From contig DATEDF010000085.1 in NCBI GenBank assembly GCA_035286465.1, forward strand, positions 8,569 through 72,568: a DNA stretch of 64,000 nucleotides, written 5' to 3'. Source of the stretch: Fen-1231 sp035286465. Its GTDB lineage: Bacteria > Gemmatimonadota > Gemmatimonadetes > Gemmatimonadales > Gemmatimonadaceae. Under the pieces are notes generated by a model, which was not told the DNA's origin, made no database searches, and saw only the letters and a list, made by a program, of their open reading frames with translations. A program made the translations under genes and the position numbers. Of this stretch, positions 24,928-34,259 are shown one piece after another; position 1 is the stretch's first letter, and every line of letters starts with the position of its first letter.

Positions 24928-26973
24928 ATGCCCGAAGACCCAGTTCCTCCAGCAGTTCCCCCCGCCGCGCCGACGCCCGCCGTGCCGCCGAGTGTGGGCG
25001 TCCCGGCGGCTCCGACGACCGCCACGCCGAGCGCGGGCGTTGCCTCGGTGCGGCCCATTCCGCCGGAACGGCCGCCCGTGCCGGCGAACCCCGTCGGCAA
25101 GCGGCTCGCCCTGCTGACCGCCACCGCGATCGGGGTCGTCTATGGCGACATCGGCACGAGCCCCCTCTACGCGCTGCGGGAGTGCTTCAAGCCCGAGTAC
25201 GGCCTCACGCCGACGCCCGACCACGTCTACGGCGTCCTCTCGCTCATCGTCTGGTCGCTCACGCTGGTCGTCAGCGTCAAGTACATCGTGTTCGTGATGC
25301 GCGCGGACAACCGCGGCGAGGGCGGGATCCTCGCGATGCTTGCGCTCATCGTCGGCAAGGACACCGCGCGGAAGAACCGGCGCGCGGTACTCGTGGCGAT
25401 CGGGCTCATGGGCGCCGCGCTGCTGTACGGCGACGGGGCTATCACGCCGGCCATTTCGGTGCTGAGCGCCATGGAAGGACTCGAGGTCGTGTCCACGGCG
25501 TTCAAGGCCGCCGTCGTTCCGCTCACGCTGCTCATTCTCGTCGGCCTCTTCGCGCTGCAGCGCTTCGGGACGGCCCGCGTGGGCGCGCTGTTCGGGCCGA
25601 TCATGATCCTCTGGTTCACGTCGATTGCCCTGCTCGGAGTTCGGGAGATCGCGATCGAGCCCGGAGTGCTGCAGGCCCTGAACCCGGTGTACGCCGTGCG
25701 CTTTCTGTTCGAGCGCGGACCGGCGGCGTTCGTGCTGCTCGGGGCGGTCGTGCTCGCGGTGACCGGCGCCGAGGCGCTCTACGCCGACATGGGGCACTTC
25801 GGGCGAAAGCCGATCCGCCTCGCGTGGTTCTGGTTCGTGTTCCCGTGCCTGCTCCTCAACTACTTCGGGCAGGGCGCGCTGGTGCTGCGCGACCCGCTGG
25901 CCGTGAGGAATCCATTCTATCTGCTCGCGCCCCCCGCGCTGCTCTACCCGATGATCGCGATCGCGACGCTGGCGGCGATCATCGCGTCGCAAGCGATGAT
26001 CTCCGGCGCGTTCTCCATCACGCAGCAGTGCGTGCAGCTCGGCTACTCCCCGCGCGTGACCATCGTGCACACCTCGGCGCGCGAGTTCGGGCAGATCTAC
26101 ATTCCGGAGATCAACGCCGCCCTCGCGCTCGGCTGCCTCCTCATCGTGGTCGGCTTCCGGAGCTCCAGCGCGCTTGGCGCGGCGTACGGCATCGCGGTGA
26201 CCGGCACATTCACGTGCACCTCGATGCTCTTCGTGGTCATCGCCGCGGCTCGCTGGAACTGGCCACGGTGGCAGGCCGTGGCCCTTGCCACGGCATTCCT
26301 CGCGATGGACCTCTCGTTCCTCGGGGCGAACATCCTGAAGATCCGCTCCGGCGGCTGGGTTCCGCTCGTCATCGGCGTGGCGCTCTTCACGATGATGACC
26401 ACGTGGAAGCGCGGACGCGGCATCCTGCTCGAGCGGCTCAAGGAGATCACCATGCCGCTGGACGGTTTCCTCGAGAGTCTGGCGCTCGGTTCCATCCCGC
26501 GCGTGGGAGGGACCGCCGTCTTCCTGACGTCCGAGAGCGGGGGCGCGCCGGTGGTGCTCCTCCATCACCTGAAACACAACAAGGTGCTGCACGAGCGGGT
26601 GATTCTCCTCTCGATCCAGACCGCGGACATGCCCGAGGTGCCGAACGCCGAGCGGCTCACGGTGGAGCCGAAGAGCCACGGATTCGTGCGCGCGGTGGCG
26701 CGTTACGGCTTCATGGAGTCGCCCGACGTGAAGGAGGTAATGGAGCTGCTGCGGCGGCGGGGCGTCCCCTCGCGGCCGCTCGAGACGAGCTACTATCTCG
26801 GCCGCGAGCAGCTCATTCCACTCGGCAAGCCGTGGAAGAAGGGCGGGCTCACGATGAATGTGTGGCGCAAGCGGCTCTTCGCGGTGATGTCGAAGAACGC
26901 CCGATCGGCAGCGGAGTTCTTCCATTTGCCGCCGAATCGGGTCGTGGAGCTGGGCACGCAGATCGAGTTCTAG
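24928..26973 (+). CDS. kup: Kup-type low-affinity potassium transporter
   Basis: A 681-residue inner-membrane K+/H+ symporter. VVYGDIGTSPLYALRECF near residue 75 is the family signature, followed by about 12 membrane helices with conserved blocks LYGDGAITPAISVLSAMEGLE and GAEALYADMGHFG, and a cytoplasmic C-terminal domain with LTVEPKSHGFVRAVARYGFME and SYYLGRE. The first 55 residues are a Pro/Ala/Thr-rich tail not found in E. coli Kup. ATG 24928 is preferred over TTG 24916, which falls in the hairpin T-run. Confidence 0.95.
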   Translation: MPEDPVPPAVPPAAPTPAVPPSVGVPAAPTTATPSAGVASVRPIPPERPPVPANPVGKRLALLTATAIGVVYGDIGTSPLYALRECFKPEYGLTPTPDHVYGVLSLIVWSLTLVVSVKYIVFVMRADNRGEGGILAMLALIVGKDTARKNRRAVLVAIGLMGAALLYGDGAITPAISVLSAMEGLEVVSTAFKAAVVPLTLLILVGLFALQRFGTARVGALFGPIMILWFTSIALLGVREIAIEPGVLQALNPVYAVRFLFERGPAAFVLLGAVVLAVTGAEALYADMGHFGRKPIRLAWFWFVFPCLLLNYFGQGALVLRDPLAVRNPFYLLAPPALLYPMIAIATLAAIIASQAMISGAFSITQQCVQLGYSPRVTIVHTSAREFGQIYIPEINAALALGCLLIVVGFRSSSALGAAYGIAVTGTFTCTSMLFVVIAAARWNWPRWQAVALATAFLAMDLSFLGANILKIRSGGWVPLVIGVALFTMMTTWKRGRGILLERLKEITMPLDGFLESLALGSIPRVGGTAVFLTSESGGAPVVLLHHLKHNKVLHERVILLSIQTADMPEVPNAERLTVEPKSHGFVRAVARYGFMESPDVKEVMELLRRRGVPSRPLETSYYLGREQLIPLGKPWKKGGLTMNVWRKRLFAVMSKNARSAAEFFHLPPNRVVELGTQIEF

Positions 26974-27033
26974 CGCTCAGGAGGAGCGGGCATCATCCGG
27001 CGCGGACCGTCGTCGGCTCCCGGTTCCCGGTCG

Positions 27034-28140
27034 TCAGATGACCACCGCGCGCGCGACCTTCGCCCTGATCACCGGCATCTCCCGCCGCAGCTCCTGCATG
27101 GATCGCCGCACCTCGTCCATCGCCTTCGGCAACTCGCGGTTCAACTCCATCCGGATCGCGGACCCCATCCCGTGCAGGGACCGGCGCAAGCCCTCGAGGT
27201 CGAACGCGTCGTTGGCGTCGTAGTGGCGAAGGACGCGCACCTTGGGCGCCATCGGAACGGGTGGGACTTTGAGGACGCGCGGCATCGTGATGATCGTGGA
27301 GCCCTCGCCCACCCGGTAGCTGAAGCCGCCGCCGGAGTGCTTGAGCTCGCTCGCCTTGACCGCCGTCACCCGCACGGTGCGCGAGCGGCCGCCCGAGACC
27401 ACCACGAGCTCCGCGATCTGTCCCGGCTTGAGCTTGCGGATCTCACGTTGCAGGCGCTGGATGCGATTACTCGCCATCCACCCGTCACCGAGATCCTCCT
27501 TCGGGATCCTCAGGTCCACGCCGTTGACGGTCGCGATGCGGTCGCCCTCGACGAGCCCGGCCTTCTCGGCGGGGCCGTCCTCCGTCACGGCCGACACGAA
27601 GACGCCGATGGTGTCGCGCTTGCTGCCGGTGGACGAGAGAGAGATGCCGAGCGCCGCGCGCTCGTCGTCGCGTTCCTGCACGCGGCGAGGCAGGAGTGCC
27701 TCGGCGGCGGCGGTCTTCACCTTCACGGTGCGATAGCGTCCGTTCGCCCAGACCTCGAGCGTGGCTTCGTCGCCCGGCTTGAGCTTGTTCATCTCGCGCC
27801 GCAGCCGATTGCCCATCACGCCTTCCATGTCGGATTCGCCCGCGTCGGCGCGCGAGAGCTTGAGATTCACGCCGTTGATGGACGCGATCCGGTTCCCCTC
27901 CTCGAGTCCCGCCTTCTCGGCCGGGCTATCCGGCGTGACCGAGACGATGAGCAGGCCGAGCGTGTCGCGCTTGCCGTCGGACTGCGTCGAGACGCCCAGC
28001 ATCGCGCGGTCCCGGTCGTCGAGGAGCGTGCCGGAGCGGAGGACCTGCGCGAGCGACGTGCGCTGCGCCGGCAGGGCGCCAGCCGCGGCCACGAGGAGAA
28101 CGGTCAAGAGGAGAACGGTCAAGAGGAGAGTGCGACGCAT
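27034..28140 (-). CDS. Secreted double-PDZ protein
   Basis: A 368-residue exported protein with two PDZ domains (about residues 40-140 and 155-265). Each carries the S/G-PAEKAGLxEGxRIAxxNGVxL motif. PDZ pairs bind C-terminal peptides and occur in DegP-like proteases, but no protease domain is present here. The C-terminal about 80 residues are helical and charged (MDEVRRSMQELRREMPVIRAKVARAVV). The signal peptide contains a duplicated LLLTVLLLTVLL caused by a 15-bp tandem repeat near 28090-28125. It is divergent from the MbfA-like gene. Confidence 0.8.
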   Translation of the reverse strand: MRRTLLLTVLLLTVLLVAAAGALPAQRTSLAQVLRSGTLLDDRDRAMLGVSTQSDGKRDTLGLLIVSVTPDSPAEKAGLEEGNRIASINGVNLKLSRADAGESDMEGVMGNRLRREMNKLKPGDEATLEVWANGRYRTVKVKTAAAEALLPRRVQERDDERAALGISLSSTGSKRDTIGVFVSAVTEDGPAEKAGLVEGDRIATVNGVDLRIPKEDLGDGWMASNRIQRLQREIRKLKPGQIAELVVVSGGRSRTVRVTAVKASELKHSGGGFSYRVGEGSTIITMPRVLKVPPVPMAPKVRVLRHYDANDAFDLEGLRRSLHGMGSAIRMELNRELPKAMDEVRRSMQELRREMPVIRAKVARAVVI

Positions 28141-28231
28141 CGGGACCTCGGGGGTTGTGTGTTCCGCTGTTGTGACACGGGTGACAGGCCTGAGGGTTGC
28201 CGGGTGCCGGGCCTCCCCCCATCATCCCGGC

Positions 28232-29347
28232 GTGACCGCCGACCTCCGCACCTTCAAGCACCACTGGCAGGACGAGGCCGACGCCGCCTTTCTCTACCGC
28301 GTCCTCGCCTCCATCGAGCCGGACGAGAAGAAGCGCGACGTCTTCCGGCGCCTCGCGGCCGTGGAGGACCGGCACGTCACGATCTGGTCGGAGCTGATCC
28401 GGCAACACGGCGGCGATCCGGGACGCTTCCGTCCCACGGGGCGCACCCGGCTGCTCGCGTGGTGCGGCAGGCGCTTCGGGCCCGGCTTCCTCCTCCCGAT
28501 GCTGCTCGCGGAGGAGGGCCGCGAAGTGAAGGGGTACCTCGACCTGCACCGGACGACGCCCGCGGGCGCGCCGGGCGGCGGCGAGGCGCTCCTCCTCGCG
28601 CGCGAGTCGAAGGAGCACGCGACGACGCTCGCGGGGCTGACGGGCCGCGTGGGCGAGCCTTGGCATCAGACCGCCTCGGGTGGACTCCTCCGGAACCTCG
28701 TCTACGGCTTCAACGACGGGCTCACGGCGAACTTCGGCCTGGTCGCGGGCGTCATCGGCGCGACCGCCGCGGCGCAGCACCGGGCCGTGATCGTCGCCGG
28801 CGTCGCGGGCCTCATCGCCGACGCACTCTCGATGGGTTCGAGTGGTTATCTCGCCGCGAAGAGCGAGCAGGAGGTGTACGCGCACGAGATCGCGATGGAG
28901 CGGGACGAGATCGCGCTCATGCCCGAGGTGGAGCGTGACGAGCTGGCGCTGATCTACGAGGCGAAGGGCATGCACAGGGACACGGCGCACGCGCTCGCGA
29001 CCGAGGTGATGGCCGACCCGGAGCGGATGCTCGCCGAGCAGGTGCAGGAGGAACTGAAGATCGGCGGGCACGACCAGTCGCCGCTGCGCGAAGGGTGGGT
29101 CACGGGGCTCGCGACGGCGGTCGGCGCGCTGATCCCGGTCTTCCCCTTCCTCGTCCTCTCGGGGAGCGCGGCCATCTGGATGGCGTTCACGCTCGCGATG
29201 GCGAGCCACTTCCTCGTGGGCGCCGCGCGGAGCGTCTTCACCGGACGCGGCGTCTTCCGCTCCGGGCTCGACATGTTCGTCGTCGGCCTCGGCGTGGCGG
29301 TGGTCGGGTACTTCGTCGGGGAGTGGATCGCGAAGGTGATGGCCTAG
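28232..29347 (+). CDS. MbfA-like ferritin/VIT fusion (probable iron or manganese exporter)
   Basis: A 371-residue two-domain protein. Residues 1-140 form a ferritin-like four-helix bundle with di-iron ligands in DEADAAFLYR, AAVEDRHVTIW, LAEEGREVKGYLD and ESKEHATTLAGL. Residues about 150-371 are a CCC1/VIT1 membrane domain (VYGFNDGLTANFGLVAGVIGA, then EVYAHEIAMERDEI, then C-terminal helices). This order matches rhizobial MbfA, an inner-membrane iron exporter. The GTG at 28232 starts the ferritin domain without truncation. There is no Fur box I can identify in the 90-base divergent gap. Confidence 0.85.
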   Translation: MTADLRTFKHHWQDEADAAFLYRVLASIEPDEKKRDVFRRLAAVEDRHVTIWSELIRQHGGDPGRFRPTGRTRLLAWCGRRFGPGFLLPMLLAEEGREVKGYLDLHRTTPAGAPGGGEALLLARESKEHATTLAGLTGRVGEPWHQTASGGLLRNLVYGFNDGLTANFGLVAGVIGATAAAQHRAVIVAGVAGLIADALSMGSSGYLAAKSEQEVYAHEIAMERDEIALMPEVERDELALIYEAKGMHRDTAHALATEVMADPERMLAEQVQEELKIGGHDQSPLREGWVTGLATAVGALIPVFPFLVLSGSAAIWMAFTLAMASHFLVGAARSVFTGRGVFRSGLDMFVVGLGVAVVGYFVGEWIAKVMA

Positions 29348-29417
29348 CCGCTCGCTCGCCCCTCCGGATCCCGGGCGCGCACGGTCCCCCGCGGCCGGGG
29401 TGAACGCCGGGGACTCG

Positions 29418-30410
29418 TCACGGCCGCGTCGGCTCGCCGAGTTTCGCCTCGCGCCGCACGTATTCGGCGGCGTCCCGGTGCGTGGCGAACCAGACCTTCC
29501 CCGGCCCCTTCGCCCGGATGTGCGCGATGAGCCGCTCGAGCGCCACGATCCGCGACCGGTGCCCGACGATGTGGGGGTGCATCGTGAACACCACCATCGT
29601 GCCCTCGTCATACGCACGGTCGAACTCGTCCATCCACACCTGCGCCACGTCGCGCGGCGCGCTGTAGCTCTGGCCGCGCGGGTCGAAGAGCGGCGCGTCG
29701 TCGAGGATCCACTCCACGGGCAGCTCGACCATCCCCGTGGGCTGTCCATTCTGCACGATCTCGTACGCGCGGTCGTCCGCCATCAGCGAACTCTCGTAGC
29801 GGAAGCCCAGCGCGCGAATGATCGCGAGCGTGTTGGGGCTGAAGTTCCAGCTCGGCGCGCGGTAGCCTACCGGCTTCTCGCCGGTCATCTGCGTGAGTTC
29901 CGCGATCGCCTTCGTGAGGAGGGCGCGCTCGGCCGAGTCGGGGAGCGTCGTGTTGAGCTCGTGGATCCAGCCGTGCACGCCGATCTCGTGGCGGCCGCTC
30001 TTCCGGATCATCGGCAGCATCTCGCGCGTGAGCGCGAGACTCACCGACGGGATGAAGAAAGTCGCCGGAATCTGGTGTCGGTCGAGCACGCCGAGCACCC
30101 GGCCGAGGCCGACGCGCCCGCCGTACTGCCCCTGCGAGAGCGTGCTCACGGTCGGCTCGCCGTAGCGGATCGCGAGCGTCTCGTTGTCGGCGTCGAAGGA
30201 GAAGAGCACGGCCACGCGCGCGCCGTCGGGCCAGGCCGCGGGCTGCAGCGATCGTCCGGCGCGCACGGCGTTCACCACCTTGCGCACGCTGTCCATCGTC
30301 CACTGCCACCCCGGCTTGGCCGTCGTCTGCGGCACCGGCTGGGCCTGAGCGAGGAGGAGGGCGGGAAGTGCAGCCGGCAGGGCGGCGGTGAAGTAGATTC
30401 GGCGTGTCAT
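29418..30410 (-). CDS. Secreted polysaccharide deacetylase
   Basis: A 330-residue carbohydrate esterase-4-type (NodB homology) protein with signal peptide (PAALPALLLAQAQ). VAVLFSFDADNETLA holds the catalytic Asp-Asp pair position, HEIGVHGWIHELN the zinc histidines, and GYRAPSWNFSPNTLAII the motif-3 arginine. Later TMHPHIVGHRSRI supplies the final histidine motif. It would remove acetyl groups from a cell-wall or extracellular polysaccharide, or act on related amide bonds as the PuuE group does. The start is ATG 30410. Confidence 0.88.
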   Translation of the reverse strand: MTRRIYFTAALPAALPALLLAQAQPVPQTTAKPGWQWTMDSVRKVVNAVRAGRSLQPAAWPDGARVAVLFSFDADNETLAIRYGEPTVSTLSQGQYGGRVGLGRVLGVLDRHQIPATFFIPSVSLALTREMLPMIRKSGRHEIGVHGWIHELNTTLPDSAERALLTKAIAELTQMTGEKPVGYRAPSWNFSPNTLAIIRALGFRYESSLMADDRAYEIVQNGQPTGMVELPVEWILDDAPLFDPRGQSYSAPRDVAQVWMDEFDRAYDEGTMVVFTMHPHIVGHRSRIVALERLIAHIRAKGPGKVWFATHRDAAEYVRREAKLGEPTRP

Positions 30411-30596
30411 GCGGTTGCTCCGTGGGGCGGGTCGTCTGAGATACGAAGCGCCTCCGCCGCGCCGGGCGCAACCGCAGTCGTGGGTTCGCCGTCGCCGTTG
30501 TCGGGCGCTTCCCGATGGCGCCGGGGCGCCACCGCGCGCACTCATGAAGCCACCGCGCCGCCGCGCGCGGCCCGACTCTCGCCCGGAGCCTTCTTC

Positions 30597-31718
30597 GTGA
30601 CCGCCCCCGCCCCCGCCTTCGCCGCCAGTGCCGATCCCGCCGAGCGCGCCCGCGGCCTGCGCGTGCTCGTCGGCAACACGCCGCTCCTCGCGATCGAGTT
30701 CACGGTGGACGGCGGGCCGCCGCGCCGCCTCTACGCGAAGGGTGAGAACTTCAACTTCACCGGCAGCATCAAGGACCGGATGGCGCTTCACATCCTCCGG
30801 CGGGGCTACGAGACCGGCGAGCTCGGGGGCGGCGGGCTCGTGGTCGAGGCCACCAGCGGGAACACGGGCATCTCGTTCGCGGCGATCGGCCGTGCGCTCG
30901 GCCACCCGGTGACCATCTTCATGCCCGACTGGATGAGCGCCGAGCGCGTCGCGCTCATCCGCGCGTTCGGGGCCGACGTCCGGCTCGTGTCCGAAGCGGA
31001 GGGTGGGTTCCTGGGCGCGATCGGGCGCGCGGAGGAACTCGCGGCGGGCACGCCCGGTGCGTTCCTCCCCCGGCAGTTCGCGAACGAGGAGAACTCGGCG
31101 GCGCACATGTGCACGACCGCGCCGGAGTTGTGGGCGCAGCTCCGCTCGCAGGGCCTCGCGCCGGACGCGTTCGTGGCGGGTGTCGGCACGGGCGGCACCA
31201 TCATGGGGACGAGCCGCTTTCTCCGGAGCGTGCGGCCGCTGATCCGCTCGCACCCGGTGGAGCCCGCGAACTCGCCGACGATCTCGACGGGGCAGCGCGC
31301 CGGCCGGCACCGCATTCAGGGCATCAGCGACGAGTTCGTGCCGCCGATCGTGCACCTGGAGGAGCTCGACCGCGTCATCGCCGTGGACGACGGCGACGCC
31401 ATCCTGATGGCCCAGAAGCTCGCCGCGTCGCTCGGGCTCGGCGTGGGCATCTCGAGCGGCGCGAACTTCCTCGCGGCCATCGAAGTGCAGGACGAGCTTG
31501 GTGTGGACGCCGTGGTGGTCACGGTCTTCCCGGACTCGAACAAGAAGTACCTCAGCACCGACCTCCTGCGCCCGGAGCCGGAGCGGCCGGACCACCGCAC
31601 GCCGCGTGTGACGTTGCGCGGGTTCCGCGGCGTGAACCGGGTGTGCACGGTGTGCGTGGATCCCGACGACCCGGACTCGGCGCCGGCGGGGTTTCTGGAG
31701 GCAGCGCGGCGCGCGTGA
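30597..31718 (+). CDS. Cysteine synthase / PLP-dependent beta-family enzyme
   Basis: A 373-residue pyridoxal-phosphate enzyme. NFTGSIKDRMA near residue 60 has the cofactor lysine, EATSGNTGISFAAIGRAL the phosphate-binding loop of the substrate, and GVGTGGTIMGTSRFL the PLP phosphate loop. The order is that of O-acetylserine sulfhydrylase or cystathionine beta-synthase. GTG 30597 has GGAG 8 bases upstream. The enzyme is about 60 residues longer than CysK, with a tail containing VNRVCTVCVDPDD, a Cys-x2-Cys that is unusual in this family. The exact substrate is not certain. Confidence 0.85.
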   Translation: MTAPAPAFAASADPAERARGLRVLVGNTPLLAIEFTVDGGPPRRLYAKGENFNFTGSIKDRMALHILRRGYETGELGGGGLVVEATSGNTGISFAAIGRALGHPVTIFMPDWMSAERVALIRAFGADVRLVSEAEGGFLGAIGRAEELAAGTPGAFLPRQFANEENSAAHMCTTAPELWAQLRSQGLAPDAFVAGVGTGGTIMGTSRFLRSVRPLIRSHPVEPANSPTISTGQRAGRHRIQGISDEFVPPIVHLEELDRVIAVDDGDAILMAQKLAASLGLGVGISSGANFLAAIEVQDELGVDAVVVTVFPDSNKKYLSTDLLRPEPERPDHRTPRVTLRGFRGVNRVCTVCVDPDDPDSAPAGFLEAARRA

Positions 31719-31736
31719 GCGCTCAGCCGCCGGTGA

Positions 31737-34244
31737 TCAGAGCACGAGGTTGAGCAGGCGGCCCGGCACGAAGATCACCTTCGCCGGCTCGCCGGTGATG
31801 AACCTGGCGATGTCCGGCGCGGCGCGCGCCGCCGCGAGCACCGCGGCCTGGTTCGCGTCCCGCGCGACCTCCACGGTTCCGCGTGTCTTCCCGTTCACCT
31901 GCACCGCGATCGTCACCGTGTCGCCCGCCGCGAGCGCGGCGTCGTAGGCGGGCCAGCCGGAGTCGAACACGCTCGCCGTGTGGCCGAGCTGCTCCCAGAG
32001 TTCTTCGCCGATGTGGGGCGCGAACGGGGACACGAGCTGCACGAGCGGCTCCACTTCCTCGCGGTGCGGCGTGCGCTCGCCACGGCGCAGGACGTTGATG
32101 TACTCCATCATCGCCGCGATCGCCGTGTTGTACTGCAGCTTCGGGATGTCCTCCCCGACCTTCCGGATCGTCTGGTGGAGCTTGCGCGTGACGTCGGGGT
32201 CGGGCACCCCCTCGCCCCGCGCCGATTGCACGGACGCCCAGAGCCGGTCGAGGAAGCGCTTCACGCCGCTGATCCCCGCGTCGCGGTAGTCGCCGCCCTC
32301 CTCGAACGGGCCCAGGAACATCAGGTACGTCCGGAACGCGTCGGCGCCCCACGCCTCGATGTGCTCGTCGGGGATGACGACGTTCCCCTTCGACTTCGAC
32401 ATCTTGGCGCCCTCGCGGATGATCAGCCCGTGCGCGCGGAACTTCGTGAACGGCTCGTCGAAGGGGAGCAGCCCCGCGTCGTGCAGCACCATCGTGAGGA
32501 ATCGCGCGTAGAGCAGGTGGAGCACGGCGTGCTCGTTGCCCCCGATGTACGAGTGCACCGGAAGCCACTTCTCCGTGACCGCCGCGTCGAACGCCGCGTC
32601 ATCGCGCCCCACGCTCGGATAGCGCAGGAAGTACCAGCCGGAATCGAGGAACGTGTCGCTGACGTCAGTCTCCCTCCTTGCTCCTTTTCCGCACGTCGGG
32701 CACGTCACCCGGAACCACTCCTCGTGCCGCGCGAGCGGGGAGACGCCGGAGTCGTCCGGACGGAAGTCCGGGATGTCCGGCAGCCGGACGGGGAGGTCCC
32801 GCTCCGGCACCGGCACGGCGCCGCACGCATCGCAGTGGATGATCGGGATCGGCGGGCCCCAGTAGCGCTGGCGCGAGATGCACCAGTCGTGCAGGCGCCA
32901 GGTCACGACCGCCTTCCCCGCGTGCCGCCACTCGAGCCACGCGGTGATCTGCCGCTTCCCCTCGTCCACGGGATAGCCGTTGAACTCGCCGCTGTTGCAG
33001 AGGAGGCCGTCGGCGTCGTCCACGTACGCCTCGGTGAGCGGGGTGTACGGCGCCTCACCCGGCCCCATCACGACGCGCTCGATCGGGAGGCCGAACTTCT
33101 GCGCGAACGCGAAGTCGCGCGCGTCGTGACCCGGCACGGCCATGATCGCGCCGGTGCCGACCTCCATCAGGACGTAGTCGGCCGTCCACACGGGGATCAT
33201 CTCGCCGGTGGCGGGGTTCACGGCGTACGCGCCCGTGAAGACGCCCGTCTTCTCGCGGCTCGTCTTGCGCGTGACGAGGTCCTGCCGCGCGGCGCGCGCG
33301 CGGTAGGCGGCCACCGTGTCGCGCATCTCGCCCGTGGTGACCGCGTCGAGCATCGGATGCTCCGGCGCGAGCACGAGGTACGTCGCGCCGAAGATGGTGT
33401 CGGGGCGCGTGGTGAACACGTGGATCTCCTGCGCCCCCGTGCCGACCTCGGCGGTCACGTGCACGGCCGCGCTCCCCGCGTCCTCGAGCGGGTTGAGCAC
33501 CCGGAAGCGGATCTCCGCCCCCTCCGACCGGCCGATCCACGCGCGCTGCGCCGCCTTGGTGCTCTCGGACCAGTCGAGCGTGTCGAGATGCGTGAGCAGC
33601 CGCTCGGCGTAGTCGGTGATGCGGAAGAACCACTGCTCGAGGAGCCGCTGCTCGACGAGGGCGCCGCAGCGTTCGCAGCGCCCGTTCTCCACCTGCTCGT
33701 TCGCGAGCACGGTCTTGTCGTCGGGGCACCAGTTCACCGCGGCCGTCTTCCGGTACGCGAGGCGGCGCTCGAGGAGCTTCAGGAAGACCCACTGCGTCCA
33801 CCGGTAGTACGACGGGTCCGTCGTATCCACCGTGCGCGACCAGTCCACCATCAGCCCCGCGCGCTCGAGCTGCCGCGTGAAGTTCGCGATGTTGCGCGGG
33901 ATCAGTTCCATCGGATGCACGCCGAGCTTCAGGGCGTAGTTCTCCGAGTGGATGCCGAACGCGTCGAAGCCGATCGGCTCGAAAACGGTGAATCCGCGTA
34001 GCCGCTGGTACCGCGCGAAGATATCATTCCCGGTGAAGGCGAAGAGATTCCCCACGTGGAGCCCTTCCGCCGAGGGATAGGGGAACATCATCAGCGCGTA
34101 GAACGGGCGGCGGGCACCGGCGAGGTCGGTGCGGTTGGCGGCACGCGCGGCCCAGCGCTCCCGCCACTTGCGCTCGACCTGGGCGGGATCGTAGCCGGCC
34201 GGCTCGCCTTTCGGGGCGGCCGCGCGGGAGACGGAGTCAGTCAT
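31737..34244 (-). CDS. leuS: Leucyl-tRNA synthetase
   Basis: An 835-residue class I synthetase that charges tRNA-Leu. The HIGH-type motif is HVGN (residues 63-66), preceded by FPYPSAEGL. A zinc-knuckle module is visible (WCPDDKTVLANEQVENGRCERCG). The editing domain contains TTRPDTIFGATYLVLAPEHP. The KMSKS loop is intact (GAKMSKSKGNVV, near residue 613). The C-terminal anticodon-binding domain follows. Length is close to bacterial LeuS. It starts at ATG 34244, only 15 bases from the divergent chemoreceptor-like ATG. Confidence 0.97.
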   Translation of the reverse strand: MTDSVSRAAAPKGEPAGYDPAQVERKWRERWAARAANRTDLAGARRPFYALMMFPYPSAEGLHVGNLFAFTGNDIFARYQRLRGFTVFEPIGFDAFGIHSENYALKLGVHPMELIPRNIANFTRQLERAGLMVDWSRTVDTTDPSYYRWTQWVFLKLLERRLAYRKTAAVNWCPDDKTVLANEQVENGRCERCGALVEQRLLEQWFFRITDYAERLLTHLDTLDWSESTKAAQRAWIGRSEGAEIRFRVLNPLEDAGSAAVHVTAEVGTGAQEIHVFTTRPDTIFGATYLVLAPEHPMLDAVTTGEMRDTVAAYRARAARQDLVTRKTSREKTGVFTGAYAVNPATGEMIPVWTADYVLMEVGTGAIMAVPGHDARDFAFAQKFGLPIERVVMGPGEAPYTPLTEAYVDDADGLLCNSGEFNGYPVDEGKRQITAWLEWRHAGKAVVTWRLHDWCISRQRYWGPPIPIIHCDACGAVPVPERDLPVRLPDIPDFRPDDSGVSPLARHEEWFRVTCPTCGKGARRETDVSDTFLDSGWYFLRYPSVGRDDAAFDAAVTEKWLPVHSYIGGNEHAVLHLLYARFLTMVLHDAGLLPFDEPFTKFRAHGLIIREGAKMSKSKGNVVIPDEHIEAWGADAFRTYLMFLGPFEEGGDYRDAGISGVKRFLDRLWASVQSARGEGVPDPDVTRKLHQTIRKVGEDIPKLQYNTAIAAMMEYINVLRRGERTPHREEVEPLVQLVSPFAPHIGEELWEQLGHTASVFDSGWPAYDAALAAGDTVTIAVQVNGKTRGTVEVARDANQAAVLAAARAAPDIARFITGEPAKVIFVPGRLLNLVL

Positions 34245-34259
34245 CTACTGGTGGCGGGG

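Noticed and set aside
30544..30600. 19-codon upstream frame ending over the cysteine-synthase GTG (possible leader peptide)
   Set aside because: No ribosome-binding site and an Arg/Pro-rich composition typical of random high-GC frames; too weak to list.
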